NCBI RefSeq assembly: GCF_003945595.2
Contig: NW_024104424.1
Location: 449,528 to 513,527 of the forward strand
Origin: Pipra filicauda
Lineage: Eukaryota; Chordata; Aves; Passeriformes; Pipridae
DNA: 64,000 bases
Reading direction: 5' to 3'
A model generated the notes under the pieces. That model searched no databases and was not told the origin of the DNA. It saw nothing but the letters and a program-made list of their open reading frames with translations. Below are positions 49,401 to 62,664 of this stretch, piece after piece (positions within the stretch are counted from its first letter, which is position 1; the number at the start of each line of letters is the position of its first letter). Both the position numbers and the translations under genes were made by a program.

Positions 49401-52400
49401 AATTAGAAATTTCTCATTTTAATGAAGACATTATTAAGGAGAATTGAGCAACAACCACAAGTGAGGTATTGGAGTTTAATATAGGGTCCTGATCCTCTAG
49501 TTGACTTTTTGTAACAGACTTGGACATGTAATCTGAATGATGAAAACTCTAAAAGAATTTAAAAAGAAACACCATTCATATTTACCAATTGCAAAAGTAG
49601 TTTCAATAATTTTTATCTTTAACAGAGATATTGGCTAACACTTTATTTTTTAAAACGGTTTTGGAAGAGAGATCTGCTTTTCCCATGGGAAAAGTTAAAT
49701 ATTGTACCTAACAGTTGAACACGGTATGGCTTGTGCCCAAAACACGTTAATATTTTAATGCCTGATAGGATATGTATTTTGGTACTTCATGAATTCCTCT
49801 TACTCTCTGGATGAGGCTTCTTTTGTCCTTCCACCACTCAGCAAGAAGGGAGCAATGTAGGTGCAACCTGGGAAATACTGTCTGACCCAGAAGTCAAGGG
49901 AAAATGGGAACTCTTCAGACTCTGATTTCTGTAAACTTCCATGCCAGTGTTCAATAAATCAAGTCTGAGAAGTGGCTGTTTCTGTCAAAATGCCAGCACT
50001 GGAATGTGGGATCTTAATTTTAGACATTAAGGTGGAAATTTTTTTGGTATATGTGGCTATTAGATGGAAGCAGAATGGACTATCCTGGAATGTAGAACTT
50101 GCATTTCAGTTTGGAGCTTGTAGAAGTTACCAGAAAAAAATGACAGGAAAATTCATATACTCAGGGGTGCAACCTGTGTCACCTGAGTAAAGTTTTGTGG
50201 AACTTGTGCCTTTTCCGTTGAGAAGATGTCAGTGGGCTGAAACCTGAGTTAAATCAGTGTCTGGAATATCTACAGGCTCATGGAATACTTAGTCTGATCT
50301 AGAAGATGAAAATGGGAAAAGATGAGGATGACTGATCTGTCCTCACCACTACTTTGTGCAAGGTCCACCCGAGAAGACAGAGCATGTTGCCATGTTAGCA
50401 AAATACCTAATTTTGTTGGGGCTTTGGTAGAGTAGATATTTCATATTTTCTCCTGTGTATCACCCTCAGCAGAGCTGTATATTTTTCTGGACCTTGAAAC
50501 TAATTAGCATCCATAATATTAGGCAGTTTCCTCTCTTCAGGGGTATTGCTAAATCAAGCTTCTTTCAGAAAATTTGTATCTAAACTAAAGAGGGCTAATG
50601 CTTCTTTTACCTCTGCCCTAAATCAGCAGTCCCAAGAGATCTCACCAGTGTGGTTTCCAGCTTGATGGAGTTGTACAGGTGGAGACCTCATTGCTTTGAT
50701 TAGGGATCTAACCATATTAATTTTACTTTTGGAAGCACACTTTGGTTTGCAGTTGCCTGCAGGTATGTAGGCACACAAATATAAAAGTATCTATTTCCAA
50801 AAAGCTCATCTTAAAGGCTAAATGTAAATTTGAATAGGGCTGTATGCGCAAGTAACACAGCAAATTCATTGTGATATTGAGATAGTTTGTGTCATTACAG
50901 AGTTATGCTTTCTTAAGAACATTATCTTCCCACAAAATGTTCTTTGTGAGGTAGTTTCTTCCATTCACAACAGTCCATTGATGTCAGTTGTGCTGCTGAA
51001 TTAGGGTAATGCTCAGTGTAACACATCACTGCACCTCATGCAGCTCTAACCATCCATGTGCCCATATTTCCACTTACATCCATACTATTGTAGAAGAATA
51101 TTATTAAATAACTATATTGGGCACTGAACAAGCTAAAAATGTCAGTATTTGACTGCTCTGTGATGTATCTTAGCCTGACAAAGCATACACTTTCTTACAA
51201 CCTTTAATAATAATATAAGTACATACTGTTTTAGCTTCCTGTTAACTTAGGGCTAAAGCTGCTTGATAGTTGGCAGTATTTTGCTCTCTCCTCAGTGTTC
51301 TGCACACAGGTAATATCAGCCCTCCAGGGTAATCTTTAGGCTCTGCTGTGCCAACTGAATGATTGATTTTCTCCCTAGCTTTTCATCCTGGCATTTTTTA
51401 AGGAGTCACTCCAAGTTCTAGAATGTTCAAGCAGTAATTCAAATATTCATGGGAAAGAATTCATCAGTGCAACCAATTCATTCATTGTTGCTCAGAACTT
51501 TACTCAGGATAACACATCACGAATTGGAAAAGCAGCTCCCACTCTGTCCAGCTGAAAATGAGCAGCTCAGAGTCTTTTCATGTGAGATTACAGAAATTCA
51601 GCACATGAAGACTACAAGAAAAAATAATCATTTGTGCCAGATGAAGAAGGGATTTCAGCAGGTGCAGCAAACTTGGTTCTTCTCCAACACTCACTATCAC
51701 CTTCCCATTTCAATTCCTTTAACATGAATGGCATGGACTCCCTTAAAAATGACAAGAAGAGTTACTAAACATTTTATTATTTTTTTTTCATTTTCAGTAT
51801 GTTTGAATTTGCACCTCTAATTACATTGTTTCTGCGTATCTTATTTTCAAAGTGTTTAATATTTCAAGCTCTCTCCCTGGGAATCTCTTTGCAGCATCCT
51901 GTGGATTTCTGCTCCCATTTGGGCAGCTAAGAGAGTGGTTACTCCCTTCTGTGTGAACCAGTCCTAGAGGAGAGAGTGTGGTTTCTTTTTTGGGTATGAA
52001 ATACCCACTCAGTCTACAGTTGAGACCCATCACAAACCTCAGTGTTTTGGAGCTACAGCTGGTAGCCATGTAAGCCACATGTGAAAATAATTCAGTGTAT
52101 TTGTCTATGTATGCAGAACATGTGTATGTATAGACACAGTTATTCTTCTGTATACTCATAAATAATTTCTTCAATAACAGATACCCTTTTACTGTGCTAT
52201 ATTTCAGTGTTTCCACACTCAAGAGTGTCATAATTTGGGAAAAAAAACGTGACTCTCACAGCTCTGCTGCAGTAATGGTTTTGTAAGAACCAGCTTAATA
52301 AAAACATCAGGCCTCTCTGTTACAAACAATTTTATTACAGTTAACAACTCAGCCAGTTATCAAGTATGTTGTCACCAGTGCACTCTCTCTCCCTGTGAAT

Positions 52401-54215
52401 GATGGCACGAATGAGTGTGGGGTTTCTGTAGCATCTTAAACATGTAGGCTCTGTCTTACAGCTGCACAGCAGTTTTTTCTCTATCATATGGGAAGGAATG
52501 GGAGCTAAAAAACCCCCTCTATTTTGTGCAAAAGCTATTTAGTGATGATAAAGTTTCACAGGCATAAAATTAGTTTACCTGCATCAATTTACATGAAAAA
52601 TATGCAAAATCCTCTTCCTTTTTCCAAGACCATGGTGCAGCAGTGTTCTCTGTGCATCAGCTGAATGCATAAGGGCTGTTTCCTTAGCCAGCCTCCAGGG
52701 ACGTGCTTCAGTTTTCCTCCAATTTTTTTAAAAAACAATAAGTTGGTTCAGAAATTTGAGCTCAGAAATGTAGAACTGGGAATTTTGACTTCTGAGTAAT
52801 ACAGAAAATTTTGTCAAAAACTGATCCTCAAATTTTTATAATGTTAAATAATATGTTGGTTCTGTGGAAATTTACCTTTAGAAAACACAGCTGGGTGTGA
52901 TTCGCTGTGGCTCTGGGAAGCAGTGAATAGAAATTTTGAGGTTTTGGAAATGAATTCTCACTGATGATTTTTTTTTCCCTTTTTTTCTCCCTGTAGTCAG
53001 AGAAGACAGTGTATGATAAAAAAATTATACTTTTCCAGAGAACAGATGTGATAATTAAGAACTGGAATAAGTTTCCAAAATCAATGAAACAATAGTTGTC
53101 AAGTGTATTTCTAAAATTAAGTGCAAACAAAAGGCATCTGGATGCGTGTATGATTAATGGGGTAATGTCAGTATCTTTTCAGGAGTTCCTTTATATTGCT
53201 GTACACAATCATGCATATTCTATATTACCACAGAATTTTACCCTACTGAATACTCTTGACCATAATTCCAATCAATAGTTTCTCCTGGCCAATTAAACCA
53301 TTAATAGCTTCAATATAAAAAAAACCTGTCTCTGCTTCAGCTCAGTACAGTAAAACTATTTGTCATTATTCCTTCCTCCTCAACCTGAAGAGTGTCCATC
53401 TCAATTATTTCCTGTCACTTAGGTGCTGTCTTGATAAATATGTTATCTATATTCAATGTCTCTTTATTCTCATTTTATTATATATGTGTGCAGTAGTGAA
53501 AGAAAATAACTGACAAGGCAGTGTTTCATGGCAAGAAAATTTCCTATTTCTTTTTTGCACTTTCTGGTAGAGCTGCTCTATTTAGAAGACATATTGTTGG
53601 CCATTAAAATGTCTACCTATATGATTAATTTTTCCAGTCCATGATATAATATTTCTTCTTTATTCTGCATAGATAAATATCCCCAAGTTTCACCCATACA
53701 GCTTTAATATTGGTTTCTACACTAAATGATCAAATGTTATGAGCAGGAAGATTATTTTGATGAGGAAAAGGGGTGTAAATCAAGTATAATAGGTGTTTGT
53801 GTGGGTGCTATATGGTTTTTGTTACCTGCACCATAGGTGGTGCTTTAGTTAAGGAAAAGGAGAGCTTGAAACTCAATTTCTTAGGCGAGGAGTGATTTAT
53901 GATTGCAAACATACAGGAGTACAGGATTCAAAATAATAAACATTTGGTAAATTTGCACATTCCTCCATTTGCTATATATAATTATTTCCTGTGTATAGCA
54001 TTGCTGTCTTGTGACTAAAAAAGCTCCTCATAATATATCCTCCTGGAGTGTTGCTGAGCTCAGTTGTTGAATACAGTTGTTTGTGTGGTATTAGTCAGAA
54101 AAGAAAAAGTACTTTATCTAAAAGGCTGTGCAGTCTTTGTACTGTGGGCAGGGGAATTTACAAGTTCCCATTGTTCTTCAGTGCAGTAAAAATATATTGA
54201 GAACTCATACATTTC
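40475..54215. other. Long AT-rich stretch, no gene seen
   Basis: Almost 14 kb without a recognisable gene, repeat family or RNA. Short frames with both-strand overlap occur near 42627-43100 and 44920-45295 where GC content rises locally; their translations have no domain signature. Small A runs occur near 43498, 44582 and 47404. Confidence 0.5.
43104..43124. repeat. Short inverted repeat, 8-bp arms
   Basis: TCCCTGGC and GCCAGGGA flank a TGCAT loop. The stem is GC-rich for its setting but short enough to occur by chance in 64 kb. Confidence 0.75.
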
Positions 54216-54312
54216 ACATAATATTACATTTAACATAATATTACGTTTAATATAATTTAATATAAGCCGGATTCACAAAAAGCGGATTCACAAAAAGCAG
54301 ATTCACGAAAAG
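54216..54312. repeat. Compound minisatellite: 17-bp and 15-bp units
   Basis: Two copies of an AT-rich 17-mer (ACATAATATTACATTTA type, 54216-54249) run into degraded ATATAATTTA pieces. After a short junction come three copies of a 15-mer, CGGATTCACAAAAAG (54268-54282, 54283-54297, and 54298-54312 with two mismatches), and a decayed fourth start. Two unrelated repeat units side by side suggest a slippage-prone site. Confidence 0.9.
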
Positions 54313-55614
54313 CTAATTCTCAGTGACTCCACTCCTGAAGAGCTCAAACTGAGCACTGCGAAAAGATTCTAGAAGACCAAAACAGATCTTGATCTGATGC
54401 TTTGGTGCTCTAGGAGGATTCCTAAAATCCTTGTTCCTAATATTGGTACCTTGTTAAGACCAAAAGATAGTCAGATGTACGAGAAAGCCTGACAGGTGTT
54501 AGGAGTCTCATGGACCATCATGAAAGCAGTCACCAAGCAAGTGAAGAGATATCTAAAGAACATAAAAAGAACACAGAGAAATCCTTGTTTTACAAGATGG
54601 CAAAATTTAATAGGGATACCACAGTGTTCTGTTCTGAGAAATTGTTCCTTATGTTAACGTGTGGTTAGGAAAACAGGATAAAAACTGAAGTATAAAAATT
54701 TTCAGCTGACAAGAAACATTACTTCCATACATTGAGATTAAATAATATTCTCTATGGGGAAGTGCAAAATACATTATTTTGAAAACGAATCTCCTGAATT
54801 AGGTGAGCTATAACTATTCAGGGGATCACTGGGTGTCACTTCAGCGTATGAAATTTTCACTTCCCAAAATGCTCTAAGAGACAAAAAAGCACATGAGATA
54901 CTAAAATGGACAAGAGTTTGAAGTAAGTGCTGTAAAAAGGTGACTGCAAACTTGACTTTTCTGATTCAGGCTGTGGATAACGGGATGGATTATGCCTTTA
55001 AATGAGAGGTCACTAAGTTACAGAGTGTTGGTATTCCAGCTGTTCACTTTCTAACCCTCCAGGTCAGGAATTGCTTAAGGTTTCCCAGGCTTTGACTATC
55101 TCACAGATGCCCGAAATGTCCAGTCTCTCTCCATGTATGAGCACAAAAGACTGCTTTTGTGCTCATAGAGTGAACCTGGTCTCCTGCTGCATCTCTTGTC
55201 AGACCACCTGCAACTCCTTCAAGTTCTAATTCAACATCATGTCAGATTATTTTGCCAGCAAAAATATTGAGTTCAGCTGCAGCTGCATCAATTAGCTCCT
55301 CAAGTCTGCAAATAGTGACACTAGTGACACTTTTTTGGATGAATGAGGGACCTACTGGCGAGTGCATAAATGTGATGATCAACCCTCCCTTTCATGTCTC
55401 TGTGTTTAAACATTCTTTTACCACCAAGAACTTTGAAAGTGACAGTCCTCTGCCTGTCACTCTAAAATACATATAAATATTTTGCATCTGTCACAACCAA
55501 GCTTCACAGATACAGGGATGTGCAACAGCACAGATGCTAGTTAAAAAAAAAAAAAGATATCTCTCTCTCCTGTTGGTCAGAGATAATTTGTTTTTTGTGA
55601 TACCAGCTACTGTA
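54313..55614. other. Unique sequence, no gene seen
   Basis: No gene is recognised. It contains the hairpin at 55136-55167, a short TAGTGACAC direct repeat near 55313-55330 and an A run near 55543-55555. Confidence 0.5.
55136..55167. repeat. Perfect inverted repeat, 14-bp arms, 4-nt loop
   Basis: TATGAGCACAAAAG (55136-55149) and CTTTTGTGCTCATA (55154-55167) are exact reverse complements with an ACTG spacer. As with the hairpin at 23265, the arms are perfect and the spacer tiny, which suggests a recent local copy-and-invert event. Confidence 0.95.
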
Positions 55615-56240
55615 TCATATGAACATGAGCCAACAGTGGCAGGTGACCAAGAAGGGAAGTTTTTGTATCAAAAATTGTGTGGCCAGCAGGACCAGGGCAG
55701 TGATTGTCCCACTGTACTTGGCACTGGTGAGGCCATACCTCGAATCCTGTGTTCAGTTTTGAGCCCTTCACAGCAAGAGAGACATTGAGAGGCTGGAGCA
55801 TGTCCAGAAAAGGGTATGGAGCTGGGGAAGGGTCTGGAACACAATTCTGATGAGGAGCAGCTGAGGGACCACTGGGATTGTCGAGCTTGGAGGAAAAGGA
55901 GATTCAAGGGAGACTTTATCACCCTCTGCAACTCCCTGAAAGGAAGCTGTAGTGAGGTGGGGTCTCTTCTCCCAGGTAATAAGTGACAGAGTGAGAGGGA
56001 ATGTCATCAAGTTGCACCAGGGAGGTTAAGATTGGATATTAGGTTGAGATTGGATATTAGGTTAAGATTTCCTCAACAAAAGAGTTGTCAAGCATTGGAA
56101 CAGGCTACTCTGCTGGGTAACCATCCCTGGAGGTATTTAAAAGACATGTAAGATGTGGTGCTTAGAGACATGAACATAGCAGTGTTAAGTTATCTTAAAG
56201 ATATTTTCCAACCTAGATAACTGGTATCTTGTGATCACTG
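55615..56240 (+). mobile_element. CR1 LINE, 5'-truncated, ORF2 tail plus 3' UTR
   Basis: This is the longest CR1 copy. One plus-strand frame starting near 55674 reads [13 protein letters not shown], then [14 protein letters not shown], a stop (TGA at 55760-55762 where the family has tryptophan), then KRDIERLEHVQKR. These match the post-catalytic part of the CR1 reverse transcriptase (family pattern [28 protein letters not shown]...DIE.LERVQRR). Further on, GGGAGACTTTATCACCCT, CAACTCCCTGAAAGGA, AAGTTGCACCAGGG, GCATTGGAACAGGCT and CCATCCCTGGAGGTATTTAA follow CR1 in order. The end is near TTTTCCAACCTAGATAA. Nonsense changes, indels and an internal 18-bp duplication make it inactive. Confidence 0.92.
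56024..56068 (+). repeat. 18-bp tandem repeat within the CR1 copy
   Basis: GGTTAAGATTGGATATTA (56024-56041) is followed by GGTTGAGATTGGATATTA (56042-56059) and a partial third copy. The CR1 family has this segment once, so the expansion happened in this copy or its source. Confidence 0.85.
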
Positions 56241-57799
56241 AATTTCATTGTGTTATTGTTATTCTGTGCATGTTCCAGATAATGTCTCTCATCTCGTATC
56301 AAGTATGTGAGCTCTCCTAGGGGGGCTATCTTCATCCACCCACAATGTACAGGACCTTCTTTTATTTGGAGTAGTTTGCCAAGGCTCTATTGCTTTATAA
56401 AATAAAACCTGCTCTCTTGACTCCTCTGACCCTACACTGGTCAGTGTTACTCCAAAAGTGAAGGTGAATTTTTTATTCCAAGTTTTAAGATGCCTGCTAA
56501 TCTGCTGCTTACCCAGACCAGCAAAGATCAAAGAGTCTGAACACTCAATGTGTTTTCAGAAGGATGAATCCCTCTGCCTGTGTTGTTGTTGGTTTTTTGT
56601 TTGTTTTTGTTTTAGTTTTTTTTTTAAGCAAAATACTGATCTATTAGGAGATGTTTGGCAGGGAAATTTTAAATGAAGAGTCTTCTGAACAAACTATTCA
56701 ACCTACTTGAACTGCAAAGCTAAGCTGTTAATTAGTACTGTGCAAGATACCTTTATGTTTTCTTTTCATTATGTCAGTCTCTGTCTATGTTAATGGCTCA
56801 CTTACTGCTCTCATCCATCTTAATCCTCTTTTCATAAAGGTGTGAGTGCTCCAACTCTTGTTTCAAGGCATCCTCAGGGAAATGTTTCAATCAACCCTCT
56901 TGACACACAGTGTTGTAGCACACACCGGGACTGTGATGTCGATGTGCATGAGTTGCTTTCTTTCACTTGTTTAGGACAACAGTAACATCTTCAGGAATGA
57001 AAGCAGCACCAGAAATTTGGATCCCCAGTGGAAGATAAGGGTGTCATCACAAAATATAGGTGGAGTCAATCTGGTGCTGCAATCAGCAGTATAAGTTGTG
57101 GATATTCAACTGTGTTGAGAGGGACACAAGACCTGTAGGAGATTATTGGGATGATGGGGAGCACACCCATAAGAAAGAGGAGGAAAAATAGCCCTCAGGA
57201 GCCCAGAGAAATGGAAGTCATTTTGGAGGACTAGGCAGATGGATTAGAGCTGCAGTAAGTAGTAAACACCAGAGGTTTATTACTCACCTCACAGGCCAGT
57301 GATGGGGGCAGGGCTGACAAGTGGAAAGCAGTACCTGTTTTCAGTGGTTTCCGGGATTTTGTTGTGTTTTTTTCAGGTTGACAATGAAATGAAGCAAAAT
57401 TTTTCACTGTTTTCCTCCAGCTCGGAGAGATGGGAGTGTGCACATCAGGAGTCTGCTTTATCTGGCTTTTTCAGGCAGCAATTTGTGATAGAAGAAGTGC
57501 AGATGTTCAGTCCTGCTCAGTTTGACTCAGAAAAGAGGTTTTCAGTTCAGATCACTTTTGGGCAGAACTGGTACTTGACATTTTCATTAGAACTAACCAC
57601 ATGCAGCACTACTTGCTGCAGTAGTTGCAAACTCCTTTGCTTACCTTGCCTCTATTTTATTGTCAGGGAGAGGAAACATCCCTTTAGTCCTCAGAGTGCC
57701 TAAATGCAGAGGAATGGTGCACGTCAGTGTGTGTGGGGGGTGTGTGTTCACCTGCCTCTCCATGCATTTTGAAATCATAATGGGAAATATATCCTGAAG
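56241..57799. other. Unique sequence, no gene seen
   Basis: No gene is recognised. A T/G-rich run lies near 56581-56628. The 134-codon plus-strand frame at 57299-57703 is serine, phenylalanine and cysteine rich and shows no domain. Confidence 0.5.
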
Positions 57800-57859
57800 T
57801 GGAAACACCGAAGGACTTGTTTGTGACCCTGGAAACACCAGAGGACTTGTTTGTGATCC
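57800..57859. repeat. 30-bp direct repeat, two copies
   Basis: Two adjacent 30-bp units (57800-57829 and 57830-57859) share TGGAAACACC...GGACTTGTTTGTGA.CC and differ at only three or so positions. No family relationship is evident. Confidence 0.9.
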
Positions 57860-60800
57860 AGCACTGATATAACTATTACTGTCCCAGAGTTGGTGCTGAT
57901 TTATGCCACTGTGGAGTCAGGGAGCACAGCTTCTCAGCACCCTGGGCAGCTGGGGTTCTCTTGCCAGGGATGGTGAATAGTCAGACCAAAGCTTTTCTCC
58001 TTTGCTGCTTTGATGTTTCTGTCTGTCATGGATTACTTCTCTCTTCTCCCTCTTCTTCCAGCGAGTGTGGCATGTCCTGAGGCTTTGTCCCAGTGGAAGT
58101 GGTCAGCAGTTCTGGGGAGGCACCTTGCTGGCAGAAAACACATCTAATGAAAAAGAAGTCAAGGTGGATCACTTCCCACAATGTCTTCCCCCTCACAAAA
58201 CTTGACAGAAAAGCACAACCGCTTTTACTTCTTACCTTTAGCCTTTCACCTGGGTTTGTGTTTCCTCTGCCCTAATGTCTCCTGTCAGCTTTCGCTGTGC
58301 CCATCCTTCCCTTTCTCTGAGCCTCTACTGGCAGGCAGAAGAGAGGGGATCTAATCCAGGGGATAGTCATCAACAGGCTGCAAATTTGGCAGCATATCAT
58401 GAGCATACTTCAATATGCTTTGTAATTTATAAGGCAACACATCCGTTTTTAAGACCAGCCCTGAATCTCAGTATATCAAAAGGCAGGAGATTGAAGAATA
58501 GACTACTACTGCCACTTATAATAACCCCTCCAGAAATACACTGTGTGAAGAGTCTTGTATCTATCATTAAAATTGTTTTCTTTCTCCTCTTAGTGGCTAT
58601 GTAGCATGTATTTATTAGAAGTTATTGCTGGGATGACTTCATTGATAAAGCTCCATTGTATCTAGCATGAAAGGAGAACAAAAGATGTAATATTCCCTGA
58701 CATATCATGTGGATTCTCATTGTATGGCATGGACTTCAAGGGACTGAAATTTCTCTCATTAGGTTTATTTTTTTCTCTGCTCCTGATTTCCTGGCAAAAT
58801 CAGAGTTCAAAACACAAGCTTAAAGCCCCAAAGGGGGTTGAACGTGTCAAAATGTTTTATAAATTGAAGGGATAGAGAAGTTCTGGAGGCAGCTTTAAAA
58901 TATATGCTTTGTTTTCGTTGATATTTTATAGGGAGGTGTTCTTCACTCTGGGTAGAGCAAAACTACCCTGTGGTCCTTCCCTGCTTCTGCATTCCAACCC
59001 ACATCCCACCTGGATAGGCTCGTCCTCTCCTCTGCCAGGGAGGTGCACAGGGACTATCTCTCTATCCATGGGAAGGAGAACGAAGGATCTGATTGCTATA
59101 AAACCTTGGGAGTCTAACTGCTTTTGGTGTTTTTATTTATTTATTTGTTGTTTATCTAGTTATTTAATTCCTCAGGAAATAGAGACTATCCGGAGGATGT
59201 TCTGAACTGAGGAACTACCCAGAACTGAGTTACCTGATGGGTCTTATCTGGAAACCTTACATAATTTGATCTGGCTATTTATAACATGAGTGAAGGAAAA
59301 ATATTTTAAAACAAAGCATCCACCCTGGAGACTCACTAGAAACCTAAGAATTCCAGATACAGACCAGAATAGATGAAATCACAAGTAAAGACAGAAGATG
59401 ACTCTTCTCTCTCTGTGCTTCACTGCCTGCAGATGAACGTCAGATTAGTGCAGAAGCCAACACAGACACGGAAAGTATCATAATGCAGCAAAGATTAAAT
59501 CCTGAATCTGTGCTGAGGGGCATCTGAACCACGTCATTCACTGCAAAGCAAGTGGCAGAAACCAGCCTTTTCCAGAAGCCAGAGGAAGTGTTTTGAGGGA
59601 AAAAACTAAATATGCCTTGATATCAGAACTAGGATCTATGTCAAGGTCAAATCAAAGTCACTGTACTGATATGCCGGCTTATTATTGAGTATTAGAGTTT
59701 GGGACTTGGTACCAGTAAACAGCACAGAAAGTAGAAAAACCTTCAGATATTCTGCAAGTTATTGTCTCTGAGCCATACGCTGAATTGGTCCTGCTTACTC
59801 AGTACCAGCAAAGATCTTCCATAAGAAAGGATTTAATGAGCATCGGGGTCCCAACAGCCTCCTTGGGATCAACACATGGATGCAATCCCTGATTTACAGC
59901 TTCAAGGAAAGTCTTCTTGTGGTGTGTTCACCCTCTTTTCCAGCAGGGCTTCTGGGAAGGAAGGGGTTCCTGTCCAGGGGGAGACACAAAGTCTGTGGGT
60001 GTTGACTTTCTCCCTTTCAGCAGGACGCTGCTGCAAGATGTTTGCTGGGTTCTCCATATGACATTGCTGCAGAGGCAGCCGGTCCAGGGCCAGTGAGGGA
60101 TGGAGAAGTAGCTGGGAGACAATGATTCCTTTGGGATTGTACTGTCTAGAAGATGGAAGAGGGCCAGGAAAGATCAAAGGCACAGTGTCTGCTAAAAAAT
60201 AGTGATTACAGCTGCATGCATGTATGGTTGTGAGGGGTATTCTGTTTGCTGTTTTGATTCAATTATTAAGCTGTTAGAAAATATCATTTCAGTTCAATTT
60301 CAAAGTAGATTTTTTTTCTGTGAATTAAAAAATGTTACAGATTCTTTTTTCCCTCATAAATAAATGTGTGTGTGCGTGTAATTGCAGCTACATGGGTTCT
60401 CATCATGGCATTATAAGGGTAAGCTTAGTTTCTTATGCAGTTACATTTTAAAATTGTGTGTAAAACTGAAATGGGTCACTGAAAAGGAAACTATAAAACT
60501 GTATAAAGATTCATGATCCCTTACTGGTCTTATTTTAACAAGAAACTATAAAGGGAAACATTTATTTTCCGTGCTAAAAGTAAAGGTCACTCGGTAGCTT
60601 TCAGTTTCCTTTCTTTCTTTTCCCCTTCTTGGCACTCGTGTAGGTTTCTGAAAATATTTCAGTCTTTTTTCTTTCATTTCTCCCCTTTCAAGCTTGTCAT
60701 CTTTCACTCTAACAGCTTCTTTCTTCTCTATCGTTATTTCCCAGCAAACTAATATCCTTAGGGGTTCTCCTACCTTTTATTACAAAGAGTTCATATCATC

Positions 60801-62620
60801 TGGCCCTGTGAACTGGAGGGCAGATAAGGAGCTATTTTCAGCACTGTAGTGTTCTAGAGGTAGTCTGCAAACCACTTCAAACTAGACCCATTCTTTAGTT
60901 ATTACTAAACTTTCTTTTCCATAGAACTGCTGTTGCATCTCAGAGCAATGATTAAGAACCAGTGGTCATTTGTAAAAAATAACTGGGAAACATTAAAAAT
61001 GGTGTCTTGGGCTCCAGACACAGAAGTTACTGATATTTCACGATTTTGTTGAGACATAGAGTCAGTCAATTCTTATTTTTAAGAGCTCAGATCCTCTGAC
61101 TATTGAGTATTCAGAGACTATATGGACTAGAACTGTAATTTCTCTTACCCCGAGGGTCTTACCTGGGTCTTAACCCTCCAGGAGTATAAAGTCAAGCGTT
61201 CACTTTCAAAGAGTGGCTTCTGCTTCCCTGGCCAAATTCTCTGCAGTCAGGTCCTGGGCTAAACAAAGAATTTCTGCTTTTAGTGTATCAAATTTCTGAT
61301 TTGGTCGTGGCACCTGCAGGACAATTTCAAGGTGCAGCAGTTGACTTTATTACAGATGTCTATCCAAAGCCCTGGGTATTTTTAAACATGTTCTGGGCCA
61401 TTCACTAGCATAGAGGTTCTAACGGTGTTTTCCTCACTCAGATTTTTACTTTACAGGCAGTCCAGGGGCTTAAGAAGTCATTGAACTACAAATTAGGCAT
61501 TAGAAAAACCTGAAAATCTAACACTAACACAAGATTTTTGTTCCCTTCCTCTCTGAAGATATGCTTGCTTTTAGCTGTCTTTCTATTTTTTATATTCATT
61601 ATGCCTAAATAACCTCCACAAATAAAGAAGTCTTTCTTATGTTTCCCAGTTCAGTGACTTTTTGCTGTTTATTTTTTTGGCAAGAAATCTTTTTAAGGCA
61701 GCACTATATTGACTTTTCCAATTTTTCTTCCCTGCTCTAGTAACTCTAGTTGAGTTTTAGTGGCAACTACTCCAGAAACCAGAGTCTTGTACTAGCTTCA
61801 TAGATTTTACACAGTAATTTATGTTGTGCTTTGTAAAGCTGCAGACCACGAGAGCTATTGCAGGTGCATGTCCTTTTCTTCCTTCTCCATTTGGAATTGA
61901 AAAGCTCTTCCTTATTTTTAGTTTATTTTTGTTAATACTATTCAGGCTCCAGCTAGTTAGTATTCTCATCATCTCTTTCTGTTCAGTAAGTACCCAGGAA
62001 TAAAAAAGTCCCCTAGTTATTCCACAGTTTTCTTTAATCACTTATTTCTATAAGAGAAATATTTGGCTGGTAATATAGCAAAAGAGAAAGTCTATTTTTT
62101 TTTTTTTCCCTGAAAGACTACCACAAAATTCAGGGTTATTTTAAAATTAGATATTTCAACCAGCTCCAGAAAACCTTAAAATAGTGTAAATTTTTATTAT
62201 TTAATTTGCCTAAATGTTATGTTTAAAAATGTGATGTGACAGAATTCGAGCAGAATTCTGTCTAGAGCAAAGCAGCAGCTGATAATTCTGAATTTCTGCC
62301 CTTGCTCAGCTGAATGTCTGGAGCTGTTTGGCAGCCAAGCCTTCAGGATCACACCATTCCAGGCTGTGGATCCAGTTGCTGTCCCAGGCACACTCAGGGG
62401 ACTCCGATGGGATACTTTGGAAAGGAACAACCTTGGCCCTGATTCTGCTGAGGCACTGGAGGGATGCTGGGGGTTGCCCTTTTGATGACAAAAGAGGAAT
62501 GTCATCGCTGGTACACACTGTTGCTGGCAGTGGTTGCCAGTGCCCTGATGGATGTCAATATATTGGACCTGGCTTCTGTTTTGAATGGAAAATTGCACCT
62601 GCTCCCCAAGCTCATTAAGT
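57860..62620. other. Unique sequence, no gene seen
   Basis: No gene or repeat family is recognised. Small TTTA (near 59133-59150) and TG (near 60366) runs occur. The segment 62250-62600 is locally GC-richer with frames open on both strands (up to 133 codons) but no recognisable protein. Confidence 0.5.
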
Positions 62621-62664
62621 GTTTAAGGTAACACGTTTAAGGTAACTTATGTTTAAGGTGACTA
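62621..62664. repeat. Short tandem repeat, GTTTAAGGTRAC units
   Basis: Three imperfect units begin GTTTAAGGTAAC at 62621, GTTTAAGGTAAC at 62635 and GTTTAAGGTGAC at 62651, with spacers of 2 and 4 bases. It lies about 320 bp from the LINE tail and outside its target-site duplication. Confidence 0.85.

Noticed and set aside
55534..55788. 84-codon plus-strand frame over the CR1 start
   Set aside because: It is a non-biological frame. The frame with reverse-transcriptase similarity is different and is interrupted at 55760.
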